Of a stretch of 64,000 nucleotides of DNA, positions 53,563 through 63,141 are shown piece after piece (positions within the stretch are counted from its first letter, which is position 1; each line of letters starts with the position of its first letter). A model generated the notes under the pieces. The model was given only the letters and a program-made list of their open reading frames with translations, had not been told where the DNA came from and did not search any database. A program made the translations under genes and the position numbers. This DNA is from Pantanalinema sp. GBBB05 (GTDB taxonomy: Bacteria > Cyanobacteriota > Cyanobacteriia > Leptolyngbyales > Leptolyngbyaceae). The stretch is taken from contig VRZD01000014.1 in the NCBI GenBank assembly GCA_016743235.1, positions 91,923 through 155,922 on the forward strand. The letters are read 5' to 3'.

Positions 53563-55356
53563 ATGTCTTTACTGCATTGGTTAAACAAGCAAAGTTTGTC
53601 CACACAACTCCTATTGGGACTAGCAGTAGCTCTGGCAACCGCAGGAGTTAGCACCCTAGGAGTCAACTATTATCTGATCCATACGGGAATGGAGAACCAG
53701 ATGCGGGAGCGGGCCCAATCCATTACTCGTTCTCTAGAGTTTTCTACCGAGGGCTTGCTGGAAGTAGAGAATAAAAGCCTATTACGGCGAGTCGTGCAAA
53801 ACTATGCCACCTTACCGGCGGTCATGGAAATTGCGATCATTGGCTCTGATGGACTCACTCTGGCACACAGTTCAGAACAGATTATTCAGCGTTCCTACCA
53901 AACAGTGCATCCCGAATTGGCAGAAGCACTGGAACAGGCAGCAAAAACGGGCAAAGAAACGAATTGGGAGATGGTCGTTAATGGGAAGCCGACGTTAGTC
54001 AATGTCATGCCATTCAGTAGTGTGCTGTTTGGTCCATCTGGTAAACGGGGATTGGCGATCGCCATGATTGATCTGGACCAGATGCAGCAAGAAGCTGGCA
54101 AAACGCTACTCACCTCATCGTTAACCCTATCGGCTGGCATTGTCGTCATTTTGTTGCTGATGACTGCCCTGATTCAGCACAACCTGTTAAGCCCGTTAAA
54201 GGCAGTAAATGACGCCGTAGCTCGCAGCAAGCAGATCGGTGCTTTTTACATGCCGAAAGGTCTACCTGCCAATGAAATTCGGTTTCTGGCCAGCACCTTC
54301 GATGATGTATTTCAGCAACTAGAAGCTTATGAACAATTACAGGCAGAAATTACCCAACGGCGGCAGGTAGAAGCAACCTTGCGAGCCAGTGAAGCCAGAG
54401 AACGCACCAAATCACAACAGTTAGAGCAAGCCTTACAAGAACTGAAACAAGCCCAGACTCATCTGATCCAAAGTGAAAAAATGTCCAGCTTGGGGCAATT
54501 GGTCGCTGGAGTTGCCCACGAAATTAACAATCCTGTGAACTTTATTCACGGCAATGTGCTCCATGCCGACCAATACACCCAGGACTTGCTGGAATTGATC
54601 CACCTATACCAACAAGCCTATCCAGCCCCCATTCCGGTAATTGCCCATAAAGCTGCTGCGATCGATTTGGAATTTCTCCAATCCGATTTGCCGAAATTAC
54701 TCACCTCAATGAAAGTGGGAGCGGAACGAATTCGGGAAATTGTCAAATCGCTGCGCTCCTTCTCCCGGTTAGATGAGGCAGAAGTTAAACGAGTAGATAT
54801 TCATGAAGGGATTGACAGTACCCTTATGATTCTGCAAAACCGGATGAAGCCAAAAGTTGTGCGCATTCAAGGAAAAGAGTATCACTACCCAGAGATTCAA
54901 GTAATTAAACAGTATGGTTTCCTGCCTCCGATCGAATGCTATGCCGGACAACTGAATCAAGTATTTATGAATATTCTCAGTAATGCGATCGATGCCCTAG
55001 AAGAGGATATGGGACGCAAGTTAGCCAAAGCTCCAAGCAATCAACTGGTGCCACACCGCCATGAAAAACTGCTGCCCACCCCAACTATCCAGATTCGCAC
55101 TACGATGCTCGGAGATGAGCAGGTCGCCATTCATATCACTGATAATGGACCTGGGATGCCAGAGATAGTCCAGCAACGCTTATTTGATCCCTTCTTTACC
55201 ACTAAACCAGTTGGTAAAGGCACTGGTATGGGCATGTCAATTAGCCATCAGGTAATCACTGAACGGCATCGAGGTCGATTACACTGTATTTCAGCCCCTG
55301 GTCAAGGAGCCGAATTTATTATTGAAATCCCCGTCCGCGCGATCGAAACCAGTTAA
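53563..55356 (+). CDS. Membrane sensor histidine kinase
   Basis: The 597-residue kinase has an N-terminal membrane helix (about residues 14-37), an extracytoplasmic sensor region of about 140 residues, a second helix (about 180-203), a HAMP-like linker and a coiled coil. The H-box is GVAHEINNPVNFI, the N-box is FMNILSNAIDAL, and the G-boxes are DNGPGMP and GKGTGMGMSI. The kinase core has a long insert typical of cyanobacterial HisKA kinases. It starts 6 bases after the substrate-binding protein gene, suggesting the lipoprotein delivers the signal. No response regulator lies beside it. Its stop interlocks with the next gene on the other strand. Confidence 0.92.
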   Translation: MSLLHWLNKQSLSTQLLLGLAVALATAGVSTLGVNYYLIHTGMENQMRERAQSITRSLEFSTEGLLEVENKSLLRRVVQNYATLPAVMEIAIIGSDGLTLAHSSEQIIQRSYQTVHPELAEALEQAAKTGKETNWEMVVNGKPTLVNVMPFSSVLFGPSGKRGLAIAMIDLDQMQQEAGKTLLTSSLTLSAGIVVILLLMTALIQHNLLSPLKAVNDAVARSKQIGAFYMPKGLPANEIRFLASTFDDVFQQLEAYEQLQAEITQRRQVEATLRASEARERTKSQQLEQALQELKQAQTHLIQSEKMSSLGQLVAGVAHEINNPVNFIHGNVLHADQYTQDLLELIHLYQQAYPAPIPVIAHKAAAIDLEFLQSDLPKLLTSMKVGAERIREIVKSLRSFSRLDEAEVKRVDIHEGIDSTLMILQNRMKPKVVRIQGKEYHYPEIQVIKQYGFLPPIECYAGQLNQVFMNILSNAIDALEEDMGRKLAKAPSNQLVPHRHEKLLPTPTIQIRTTMLGDEQVAIHITDNGPGMPEIVQQRLFDPFFTTKPVGKGTGMGMSISHQVITERHRGRLHCISAPGQGAEFIIEIPVRAIETS

Positions 55357-55871
55357 AAATCCCAACATCCCCGCTTCGTCGGTTTTAATTGACCTGGCAC
55401 TGCCTGCTCTACAGCTTGCACCAAATTAGATGCCACACGAGCAGCATGGGGACGAATGAAAGACCAGAAAATTGGGGATAGCCAACCTCGTAGGGTTACC
55501 GAATAGGAGACACAGGCGCCGCAAACCGTTGATTCTAACTGATAGGTAATTTGTTCTTCTAAACCGGGCATGACGAGAATGCGCACACTCAGTAATTCTC
55601 CTGGTCGAACTCGCTCCACAAAAATTTGAATTGGGATGGGCACCCGTCGGGTAAATGCCTGATAAATCAACCCTGGTTTAGCCACTAACCCATTTGGGAC
55701 ATTCGTGCTACCTAAAGTTGGATGCCAGGACACATCTGCTAAATCAATGATTTTCTGCCATAGATCATCAACCGAAGCAGAACTAATGGCTCGATAGGTT
55801 CTGGCTAAAGAACACTGAAACCGCCGTTTCCGATAATTAATTAGTCTGGTTAGAGTGTTAAACATCACCAC
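55353..55871 (-). CDS. SRPBCC-superfamily protein
   Basis: The 172-residue protein has the helix-grip pattern of SRPBCC/polyketide-cyclase-like proteins: IDLADVSWHPTLGSTNVPNG, then a beta-rich stretch and a long C-terminal helix (IFWSFIRPHAARVASNLVQAVEQAV). Such folds bind hydrophobic ligands. Ligand and role are unknown. The N-terminus is basic (RLINYRKRRFQ). The ATG at 55865 is an alternative start. Confidence 0.6.
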   Translation of the reverse strand: MVMFNTLTRLINYRKRRFQCSLARTYRAISSASVDDLWQKIIDLADVSWHPTLGSTNVPNGLVAKPGLIYQAFTRRVPIPIQIFVERVRPGELLSVRILVMPGLEEQITYQLESTVCGACVSYSVTLRGWLSPIFWSFIRPHAARVASNLVQAVEQAVPGQLKPTKRGCWDF

Positions 55872-56426
55872 ACCTCTGCCCTATCGGCCCTGTTGAGATT
55901 CCCTATCCTATTGAGAAATTCGCCTCAAGACTTACTCTCTCATATCGGCTCAATCCACCTCACCTGTGTCAGGGACTTAAGCAATCCTTGAGAAAGGTTT
56001 TTCTCCTGACAAAGCACCCGATCTGACGACCTGACACCGTCATTGAGACTGCTTCTAGACTAACGTTCTCATGGCAATTAGAATAGCCCGTGTTCATCCA
56101 ACCGATGAATCAGGTTGGTTGGAAGGACAATTCGCGATAGGCTAGGGAAGCTGACCTTTTTCAGGGCAAGTGTCCTTCAGTTGGCTAGCCTTTGGGTTTA
56201 CTATTTTTATCTTTTCGTCGTGTATCGCAATGAGTAGCTGCCAATCAGGGTTGAGATAATTTTCGGAAAATCCATCTGCTGGCTCCAGATCTCATCGATA
56301 ATAATAAACCGTAGGTTTTTTAAGAAAATCGGTTTCTGATTCTGGCTATTTGCAGCTCGGCTTTGGGCGCTGGCTACCGATCAACCATTGTCCTCTAATC
56401 TCTAGCGTGTCTCTGGAACAGTAATT
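55872..56426. other. Upstream region of hemF with nested inverted repeats
   Basis: The 555-base divergent spacer holds an 8-base inverted repeat GTGTCAGG (55976-55983) / CCTGACAC (56030-56037). Inside its loop is a smaller hairpin GAGAAA/TTTCTC at 55990-56005. No ORF or known RNA family was recognised. Promoters of the SRPBCC gene and hemF should lie here. Confidence 0.5.
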
Positions 56427-57473
56427 ATGACGGCATTTTCCACTTCTGAAACAGCTTCATCAAATCCCTTAATTCCTCCCTCCGACTCCCGGCAGCGAGT
56501 CAGCCAGTTTTTGCAGGACATGCAGGATCGGATTTGTGAAGGATTAGCTCAGGCAGATGGAGTTGGGCAATTCCAAGAAGATAGCTGGGAACGAGAAGAA
56601 GGGGGGGGTGGTCGATCGCGCGTCATTCGGGAAGGGGGCGTGTTTGAGCAAGGTGGCGTTAATTTTTCAGAGGTTTGGGGCAAAGATTTACCTCCCTCTA
56701 TCCTGGTCCAACGTCCAGAAGCCGCTGGGCATGGATTCTATGCCACTGGAACTTCGATGGTACTGCATCCCCACAATCCCTATATCCCAACGGTTCATTT
56801 AAACTATCGCTATTTTGAAGCTGGTCCCGTCTGGTGGTTTGGCGGTGGTATTGACCTAACTCCGTATTATCCCTTTGTGGAAGATGTGATCCATTTCCAC
56901 AGTACGCTGAAGCAAGCTTGTGATGCCCATCATCCGGAGTACTACCCCACCTTTAAGCTATGGTGCGATGAATATTTCTATCTGAAACATCGGCAGGAGA
57001 CTCGGGGAGTTGGAGGCATTTTCTTCGACTATCAAGACAATCGAGGCAATCTGTATCATGGTCCAGATGCTAAAGGGCTAGCAGCGCAACACAGCCAACA
57101 GGTCGGGGATGTGGGTGAACGCACCTGGGAACAACTGTTTGCCTTTATTCAATCTTGTGGCAATGCCTTCCTACCCGCTTACCTACCGATTATTGAACGG
57201 CGGCGATCGCAGGAATATGGCGATCGAGAGCGGAATTTCCAACTTTATCGCCGGGGACGTTATGTTGAGTTCAACCTCGTCTACGATCGAGGGACGATTT
57301 TTGGGCTGCAAACAAATGGTCGCACTGAGTCGATACTGATGTCCCTTCCTCCCTTGGTGCGCTGGGAATACGGCTATCAGCCAGAACCAAATACTCCTGA
57401 AGCCCAACTGTATGAAACCTTTCTTAAACCTCAAGACTGGCTGAACTGGACACCACCAACCTCGGAAGTCTGA
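56427..57473 (+). CDS. hemF: Oxygen-dependent coproporphyrinogen III oxidase
   Basis: The enzyme makes protoporphyrinogen IX for haem, chlorophyll and bilins. The 348-residue protein shows the family blocks [66 protein letters not shown] and [20 protein letters not shown]. The ATG at 56427 gives 348 residues, close to the norm for cyanobacterial HemF. Confidence 0.96.
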   Translation: MTAFSTSETASSNPLIPPSDSRQRVSQFLQDMQDRICEGLAQADGVGQFQEDSWEREEGGGGRSRVIREGGVFEQGGVNFSEVWGKDLPPSILVQRPEAAGHGFYATGTSMVLHPHNPYIPTVHLNYRYFEAGPVWWFGGGIDLTPYYPFVEDVIHFHSTLKQACDAHHPEYYPTFKLWCDEYFYLKHRQETRGVGGIFFDYQDNRGNLYHGPDAKGLAAQHSQQVGDVGERTWEQLFAFIQSCGNAFLPAYLPIIERRRSQEYGDRERNFQLYRRGRYVEFNLVYDRGTIFGLQTNGRTESILMSLPPLVRWEYGYQPEPNTPEAQLYETFLKPQDWLNWTPPTSEV

Positions 57474-57749
57474 GTTAGACTACTGGGATAGGAATTGCTT
57501 TGTAATTCTTGAAAAGTGTTGGAATTTTCCATTTTGTGTCAAAACTAAGTTGAGTTATATTCAGTAGCCCTCACGGGCGAGGCTTACTCACTCATGATGG
57601 TTGGAACTTACGGAGCTAGTCTCAATGACACGGCGACTCAGTTGGACAACGTTTGTCCCAGATGCACAGGGTTGAGGCTCATTGCGGATCCTTTTTCAAA
57701 AACATCACCCCAAATATCCACAGTTTCTAGGAGAGGGTAGTTGATCCCT

Positions 57750-58130
57750 ATGGAGCAGAAATCAATTCACATGGAGCAAAAAACCTATACCACCCAGGAC
57801 GGGACAACAGTGATTGTCCTAACTCCGTCTGGGCGGTTAGACATCACAACTGCCTGGCAGTTTCGGCTCAAGCTCCAAGAGTGCATCTCGAAACTGAGCC
57901 ACCATGTGGTGGTCAATCTGGGTCAGGTGAACTTCATTGATAGCTCAGGTCTAACTTCGCTGGTTGCCGGGATGCGGGATGCGGACAAAGTTCGCGGCAG
58001 TTTCCGCATTTGTAGCGTCCATCCAGAAGCCAGACTAGTATTTGAAGTGACCATGATGGACTCGGTCTTCGAGATTTTTGACACTGAAGAGGAGGCCCTA
58101 GAAGGGGTACCGCGAGGGATTGCTAGCTAG
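57750..58130 (+). CDS. STAS-domain anti-sigma factor antagonist-like protein
   Basis: The roughly 126-residue STAS protein carries the phosphorylatable serine in VNFIDSSGLTSLVAGM and otherwise follows the SpoIIAA/RsbV plan. Partner switching with an RsbW-type kinase is typical, but no kinase gene is in the window. Several starts are possible: TTG at 57741, ATG at 57750 and ATG at 57771. The text around them contains an internal repeat (MEQKSIHMEQKTYTT). GGAGAGGG lies upstream of the first two. Confidence 0.85.
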   Translation: MEQKSIHMEQKTYTTQDGTTVIVLTPSGRLDITTAWQFRLKLQECISKLSHHVVVNLGQVNFIDSSGLTSLVAGMRDADKVRGSFRICSVHPEARLVFEVTMMDSVFEIFDTEEEALEGVPRGIAS

Positions 58131-58192
58131 ATAGCAATTACGTCCTTCGTTGTCAACACTCTTGGCTAAGCCATGTGGTGTTTGATCAGCAG

Positions 58193-58222
58193 ACTTTGGC
58201 GGATCAATTGATCCGCCAAAGT
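58193..58222. terminator. 30-base perfect palindrome, probable terminator
   Basis: The palindrome starts ACTTTGGCGGATCAA and is followed by its exact reverse complement, giving up to a 15-bp stem. It lies 60 bases after the STAS stop. The outer bases on the plus strand are AGTTTGACTT, so a short T-rich tail is present. Confidence 0.7.
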
Positions 58223-58288
58223 TTGACTTCAAAATTGTTCCGTGGCGACCCGCAACTCGTCAATGCTCATTGGACAAATTGAGCACTA

Positions 58289-58317
58289 GGAGAGGTAACT
58301 TTTGTAGTAGCCTCTCC
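58289..58317. terminator. Hairpin near the end of the CpeT-like gene
   Basis: GGAGAGG and CCTCTCC form a 7-bp stem with a 15-base loop. It lies downstream of the leftward CpeT-like gene (stop at 58370) and of the STAS gene, and could serve either. Confidence 0.4.
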
Positions 58318-58369
58318 CATCTACTTTTTAGAGGATTCAGGTTAACTAATCCATTCTGAATCAATGGCA

Positions 58370-58981
58370 TTACCAGGTAAAGTTTTGGCGTTTGATGAAA
58401 CGGTAAGGTCCCATTAACGCCCCCCACAATCCTTGCCCTGTCTCTGGATCAATCCCTTTGTCATAACTCAATAAAATCTCGGGGCTGGCGGCAAATCCTA
58501 AAGACACCTGGCGGATCTTTCCGTGATCACTAAAGCAGCACCGTGATTCAGGTAGCAAAGAGGCTGTAAATCGATAAGTCGTTGGCGATAAGGATTCCAC
58601 CACCACATTTAGGCGGCAACCCGGAAGCCGTTCAATTTGGTCGGTAGTCAAATGCCTCAGCCGTTCTGGTTTTTCACCCGCCCCTTTAAAGGAGCCTGGG
58701 TCATTGAAGGCATAGTATTGAACCTGTAACGTTGATTGATTCTGATCCTCAGCTTGACACAGCCGTAGGAGGCGTTGTCGGTAAGGATAGTCTGGATTAA
58801 CCACATTGGCTTGTTCGGCAAACAAGGTTAGGCTATCTTCACTAAACAGGGAGACAGGACGCTGCCATAGCCGTAGAGGCACATACCAGGTAGGTTCCGC
58901 GATCGCCTGGTCACGGTTATCAAATTCGCCTGCCAGGTAATCAGCCAGGGTCAACAACAGGGAAGAAGTAGCCATAATCAA
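58370..58981 (-). CDS. CpcT/CpeT-family phycobiliprotein lyase (divergent)
   Basis: The 203-residue protein keeps the lyase plan (LADYLAGEFDNRDQAIAEPTWYVPLRLW, ERLRHLTTDQIERLPGCRLNV and LSYDKGIDPETGQGLWGALMGPYRF). It is clearly more divergent than the cpcT product at 50574 and may act on another bilin site, like CpeT, or have a different substrate. ATG at 58981 and ATG at 58975 are both possible. No phycobiliprotein structural genes are in this window. It is divergent from ilvC, with about 100 bases between. Confidence 0.85.
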   Translation of the reverse strand: MIMATSSLLLTLADYLAGEFDNRDQAIAEPTWYVPLRLWQRPVSLFSEDSLTLFAEQANVVNPDYPYRQRLLRLCQAEDQNQSTLQVQYYAFNDPGSFKGAGEKPERLRHLTTDQIERLPGCRLNVVVESLSPTTYRFTASLLPESRCCFSDHGKIRQVSLGFAASPEILLSYDKGIDPETGQGLWGALMGPYRFIKRQNFTW

Positions 58982-59078
58982 AATGCTCCGGTAATTCCAT
59001 CGTCACCAGGTGTAGGACGCTACAGAATCTCTGATAAGATAAAGAGTTTGCAAAGGACTCGATGCTGCAAGGAGATAG

Positions 59079-60080
<1,002 letters not shown>

Positions 60081-60190
60081 ATAGAAGCAACTTCAGCAAG
60101 TGCAATCATTCACCCTCTCTGACTAGTCATCAATTGACTACCGGAGACTACTATTCAGATCAGTTTGCGACAGCGAAAGCTAGCATCGAT

Positions 60191-60265
60191 CTCCCTAAAT
60201 CTCCTTAAAACAGGAACTTTGAGCATTTTTGGCTCCGTTCCCTTGTGTCAAGGAGATTTAGGGAG
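60191..60265. repeat. 75-base MITE-like inverted repeat
   Basis: CTCCCTAAATCTCCTT at 60191-60206 and its exact reverse complement at 60250-60265 enclose a 43-base loop. Inside the loop a second short stem, GGAAC/GTTCC, is possible. The structure resembles the small non-autonomous elements widespread in cyanobacteria and could also end the ilvC transcript. Confidence 0.75.
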
Positions 60266-60356
60266 CACCAGTGTGACCTTAGGATATACAGTAGCCTCTG
60301 GAGAGAAATAGCAATGGGCGTTAAGATTGCCTTGTGTTGTTGAGGAGAGAGGATCG

Positions 60357-60830
60357 ATGAGCACTCGGATTCAGGCTCAAGCTACAAAGCTTTGGCAAAC
60401 GATCGCGGCTCCGGAGACCGCTACCACCTATCGCAATGTCCTATCCGTTACCTGGACAATTGTGCAGGAAGCCGCTTACCTGTTCTGGCTCGTACTGTGC
60501 TTAGGCTTAGTTTTTGTTGATTGGTTCTGGCGGTTGGGCTATCGATCGGGGAGTGACCTGCGAAATTGGGTTAGTAATATGGAAGAACCTGATCCTAACC
60601 GAATGCTAAGCTCCACCGGTGAATCACTGGTCACAGTGGGAAAAACTGGAGTAATTAAAGCGCTAAATGCCGCTAAAGCCCAATTAGGGATTGAAGCTGA
60701 ACCTATGCCTACGCCATCCCTGGCGCGGTCGGACACGCAACCAGCCCCGGCGAACACCTCAACTACTCTTCCTGAACCACTCACTGCTTCGGTTACAGAA
60801 GTGGAACCCCAGCCCCCTGAGGAAGCATAA
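60357..60830 (+). CDS. Single-pass membrane protein of unknown function
   Basis: The 157-residue protein has a helical N-terminus (about residues 1-40), one long hydrophobic stretch (AAYLFWLVLCLGLVFVDWFWRLGY, about 43-66) and a soluble C-terminal half that ends in a Pro/Thr/Glu-rich tail. GAGGAGAGAGG precedes the ATG at 60357, so this start is preferred to 60327. I do not recognise the family. It is convergent with the pseudo-orthocaspase gene. Confidence 0.7.
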   Translation: MSTRIQAQATKLWQTIAAPETATTYRNVLSVTWTIVQEAAYLFWLVLCLGLVFVDWFWRLGYRSGSDLRNWVSNMEEPDPNRMLSSTGESLVTVGKTGVIKALNAAKAQLGIEAEPMPTPSLARSDTQPAPANTSTTLPEPLTASVTEVEPQPPEEA

Positions 60831-60891
60831 ATTTCTTCTAGGAGCCGATTGAATTAGGCTGCACTTAGATGAGTCAGGGAGTCATTAACCG

Positions 60892-62730
60892 TTAGGATTT
60901 TTGTCCACAAAGTTTTTTCGCTTCTTGCAACGTTAGAGGTCCGGCTGAGCCTTTGCTTAAAGACGGACACCACTCCTGAGCCACAGCCGTCCTAGCTTGT
61001 GCATAGAGTTCAGCCTGACTGGGTGGAACTAAAACGGCTGCTTGTACTGCTGTATCGTAATGTTGTCGCTGTGCTCGTTGGAGCGCGATCGTGTAAATAG
61101 CTTGACTCCATAGGGCTATATTTTGTTGTGCCTGCTCATATCCAGGTTGCCCAGGCTGGATCTTCCCTGCATCTTGAATCGCCGAGGAGAAGGGCGAGGC
61201 ATGGTCGTTACGCACCAAAGCTTGCATCAAGCTACCATCCAAACTTTGTACATCGATCGAGGGGCTAATAGGAGAATTGCTCGCAAGCGGTGACGGTTGC
61301 GGGGAGAATTCCACTGGAGTTGTTGCTGGTGGAACTGATTGGGGAGCCGCCGCGATCGTCTGATTTGATGCCACGATCGTCCCGTTCTTAGGCGCAGTAG
61401 AGCTAACTGGTGGCAGTATGGGCTGTGCTGGGTTCGGGGACTGCGCCATAACCGCTTGAGTAGGAAAAAAAGTTGACCAATTACGCCAAAAAACCCCAAC
61501 CAGGAGAAAAGCGGTTAGTAACCCACCCCAAAGCAACATGGGAGGCCAAAACTTAGCATCTGGAACCTCTGGTTCTTCCACAGCCGCAGGGCTGGTATGA
61601 GAATTAGCTGATATTGTGGATGGCGAAGGCGGATTGTTGTTCGGCTTAGTCATGAGGTTCTCATCTATAAGTTGGTTCATGCCATGCCCATTGCCATTTG
61701 GCAATAAGGAAGGATTGACAGTTGATGTTGCCGGACTATACCCAGTAGGGGATCCAGAGCCATTGGCATGATACCCATTCACTTTGCCATTCCCTAAGGA
61801 GGCGATCGGCGGTGAAGCCGTATTAGCCTCTACCGGAGCAGAGCCATTGGTCCAAACCTTACCGTTTGTTGTAGAGTCCAGCGCCGTAGCGATCGCGGCC
61901 GCATTCGGTTGCCCTGATTTCACACTATTCATGGTAGTACTGAAATTAGAGGGCAATTCACTCTCAGTCCCTACTGTGCCATTGGTAGAGGGCAATGCCA
62001 CCTGAGGCAGAATTACCTGGTGTAATTGCCCTGGTTGGCAGATGGTTAAAGGTTGCTGAATAGGTTGCCAGGAATGTTCACTCAGTTCGGGCAGGCGATG
62101 ATTCAGATAGCGATCGAGGCTGGCTAGTGTTGTGCATTGTTGATGCCGTAAGCACTCAACTAAGGTCGCCGTAAATAATCCCTGCCGTAAGGTTGCCACT
62201 TCATGCGAAAACTGTCCTGGTTGGCAAGACAGGATGGTGGCGATGCCAGTTTGTTGAGCTAATTGCGCTGTCTGTTTGCCTACTTCTTCATAGGAAACAG
62301 CTCCCTGACTACGGTTAATATCCAACAGAACCAGTGTGATGGCTGTACTCGCTTGAATCCGTTCAAACAGAGCCGTGACTGGAATCCCCGTAGAGGTGAT
62401 CGCGGCTGGATTGCCTTCCAACGGCATCAGATAATCTTGACCTTGATAGCAAGCACCATAACCACTGAAGAACAACCAAAGAACATCACCAGGCTGCACA
62501 AGTTCTCGACAGATGCGATCGAGCCAATCCAAAATATTCTCACGGTTGGGATAGGTCGATTTACCCCGCACAGGTGGAGAATTGTCACTCAGCAGAATGC
62601 ACCGCTCTGGCGAAAATCCAGCCTCACTTGCCAGAATGTGGCGCAACGCCTGAGCATCTCGCTGAGCGTAGGTTAACGGTTGAAAGAATTGATATTGATT
62701 AATCCCGATCGCGATCGCCCACTGTTTCAT
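60892..62730 (-). CDS. Pseudo-orthocaspase (peptidase C14 fold without catalytic dyad)
   Basis: The first 240 residues have the caspase/metacaspase p20 fold (AIAIGINQYQFFQPLTYAQRDAQAL and LVLLDINRSQGA). The catalytic His is replaced by Tyr91 in FFSGYG and the catalytic Cys by Asn139 in LLDIN, so cysteine-protease activity is not expected. A long low-complexity region (about 260-395, rich in N, G, S, T, P) follows, then a membrane helix (about 397-418), a Pro/Ser/Thr-rich linker and a helical C-terminal domain with two cysteines. Inactive orthocaspases are known in cyanobacteria; their role is not settled. Start MKQWAIAIGI is unambiguous. Confidence 0.88.
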   Translation of the reverse strand: MKQWAIAIGINQYQFFQPLTYAQRDAQALRHILASEAGFSPERCILLSDNSPPVRGKSTYPNRENILDWLDRICRELVQPGDVLWLFFSGYGACYQGQDYLMPLEGNPAAITSTGIPVTALFERIQASTAITLVLLDINRSQGAVSYEEVGKQTAQLAQQTGIATILSCQPGQFSHEVATLRQGLFTATLVECLRHQQCTTLASLDRYLNHRLPELSEHSWQPIQQPLTICQPGQLHQVILPQVALPSTNGTVGTESELPSNFSTTMNSVKSGQPNAAAIATALDSTTNGKVWTNGSAPVEANTASPPIASLGNGKVNGYHANGSGSPTGYSPATSTVNPSLLPNGNGHGMNQLIDENLMTKPNNNPPSPSTISANSHTSPAAVEEPEVPDAKFWPPMLLWGGLLTAFLLVGVFWRNWSTFFPTQAVMAQSPNPAQPILPPVSSTAPKNGTIVASNQTIAAAPQSVPPATTPVEFSPQPSPLASNSPISPSIDVQSLDGSLMQALVRNDHASPFSSAIQDAGKIQPGQPGYEQAQQNIALWSQAIYTIALQRAQRQHYDTAVQAAVLVPPSQAELYAQARTAVAQEWCPSLSKGSAGPLTLQEAKKLCGQKS

Positions 62731-63141
62731 ACGAGATGCCCCACGTCTATCACTAATTAATATGCCCAGATGCGTAGTTTATTCTCTCAGCCTAATGAAT
62801 CCAATTTTGGTGGCTTTCCTCTATCCCTAGCCGCCTAACTTATGAATCACTTGATGTCAACAAACTTTTTCTAAAACCAATCATTGATTCAAGGGAGAAT
62901 GGACACAATAAATCGCGGATTTAGGCAGTAAGAACAGATTGCTACCCTATTCCTACTATAAGGGCATATAAGTAGGGAGTTACTAACAGTTATTCTCCTT
63001 GTGATGGATGCTGAATTTTTCATCTACCCTAATTCTTAAATAAATACCCAGCGTACCGTTGCTCGTACAGAGCATAGAAAACCAGCCGTTAATTAAGGTC
63101 GTTTTGCCCAGCCAATAATTGAGTCAGAGCCAGGAGGAAGA
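62731..63141. other. Intergenic region, nothing recognised
   Basis: This 411-base divergent spacer lies between the pseudo-orthocaspase gene and the secreted Thr/Pro-rich protein gene. A weak CCTACT/AGTAGG hairpin lies at 62952-62976. No tRNA, riboswitch or supported ORF was found. Confidence 0.4.

Noticed and set aside
57741..57749. TTG 57741 as the sole start of the STAS gene
   Set aside because: An ATG three codons later fits equally well; the Shine-Dalgarno spacing does not settle it, so the ATG is listed and the doubt recorded.
60191..60265. tRNA or known small RNA
   Set aside because: The arms are a simple inverted repeat without a cloverleaf or any family signature that I recognise.
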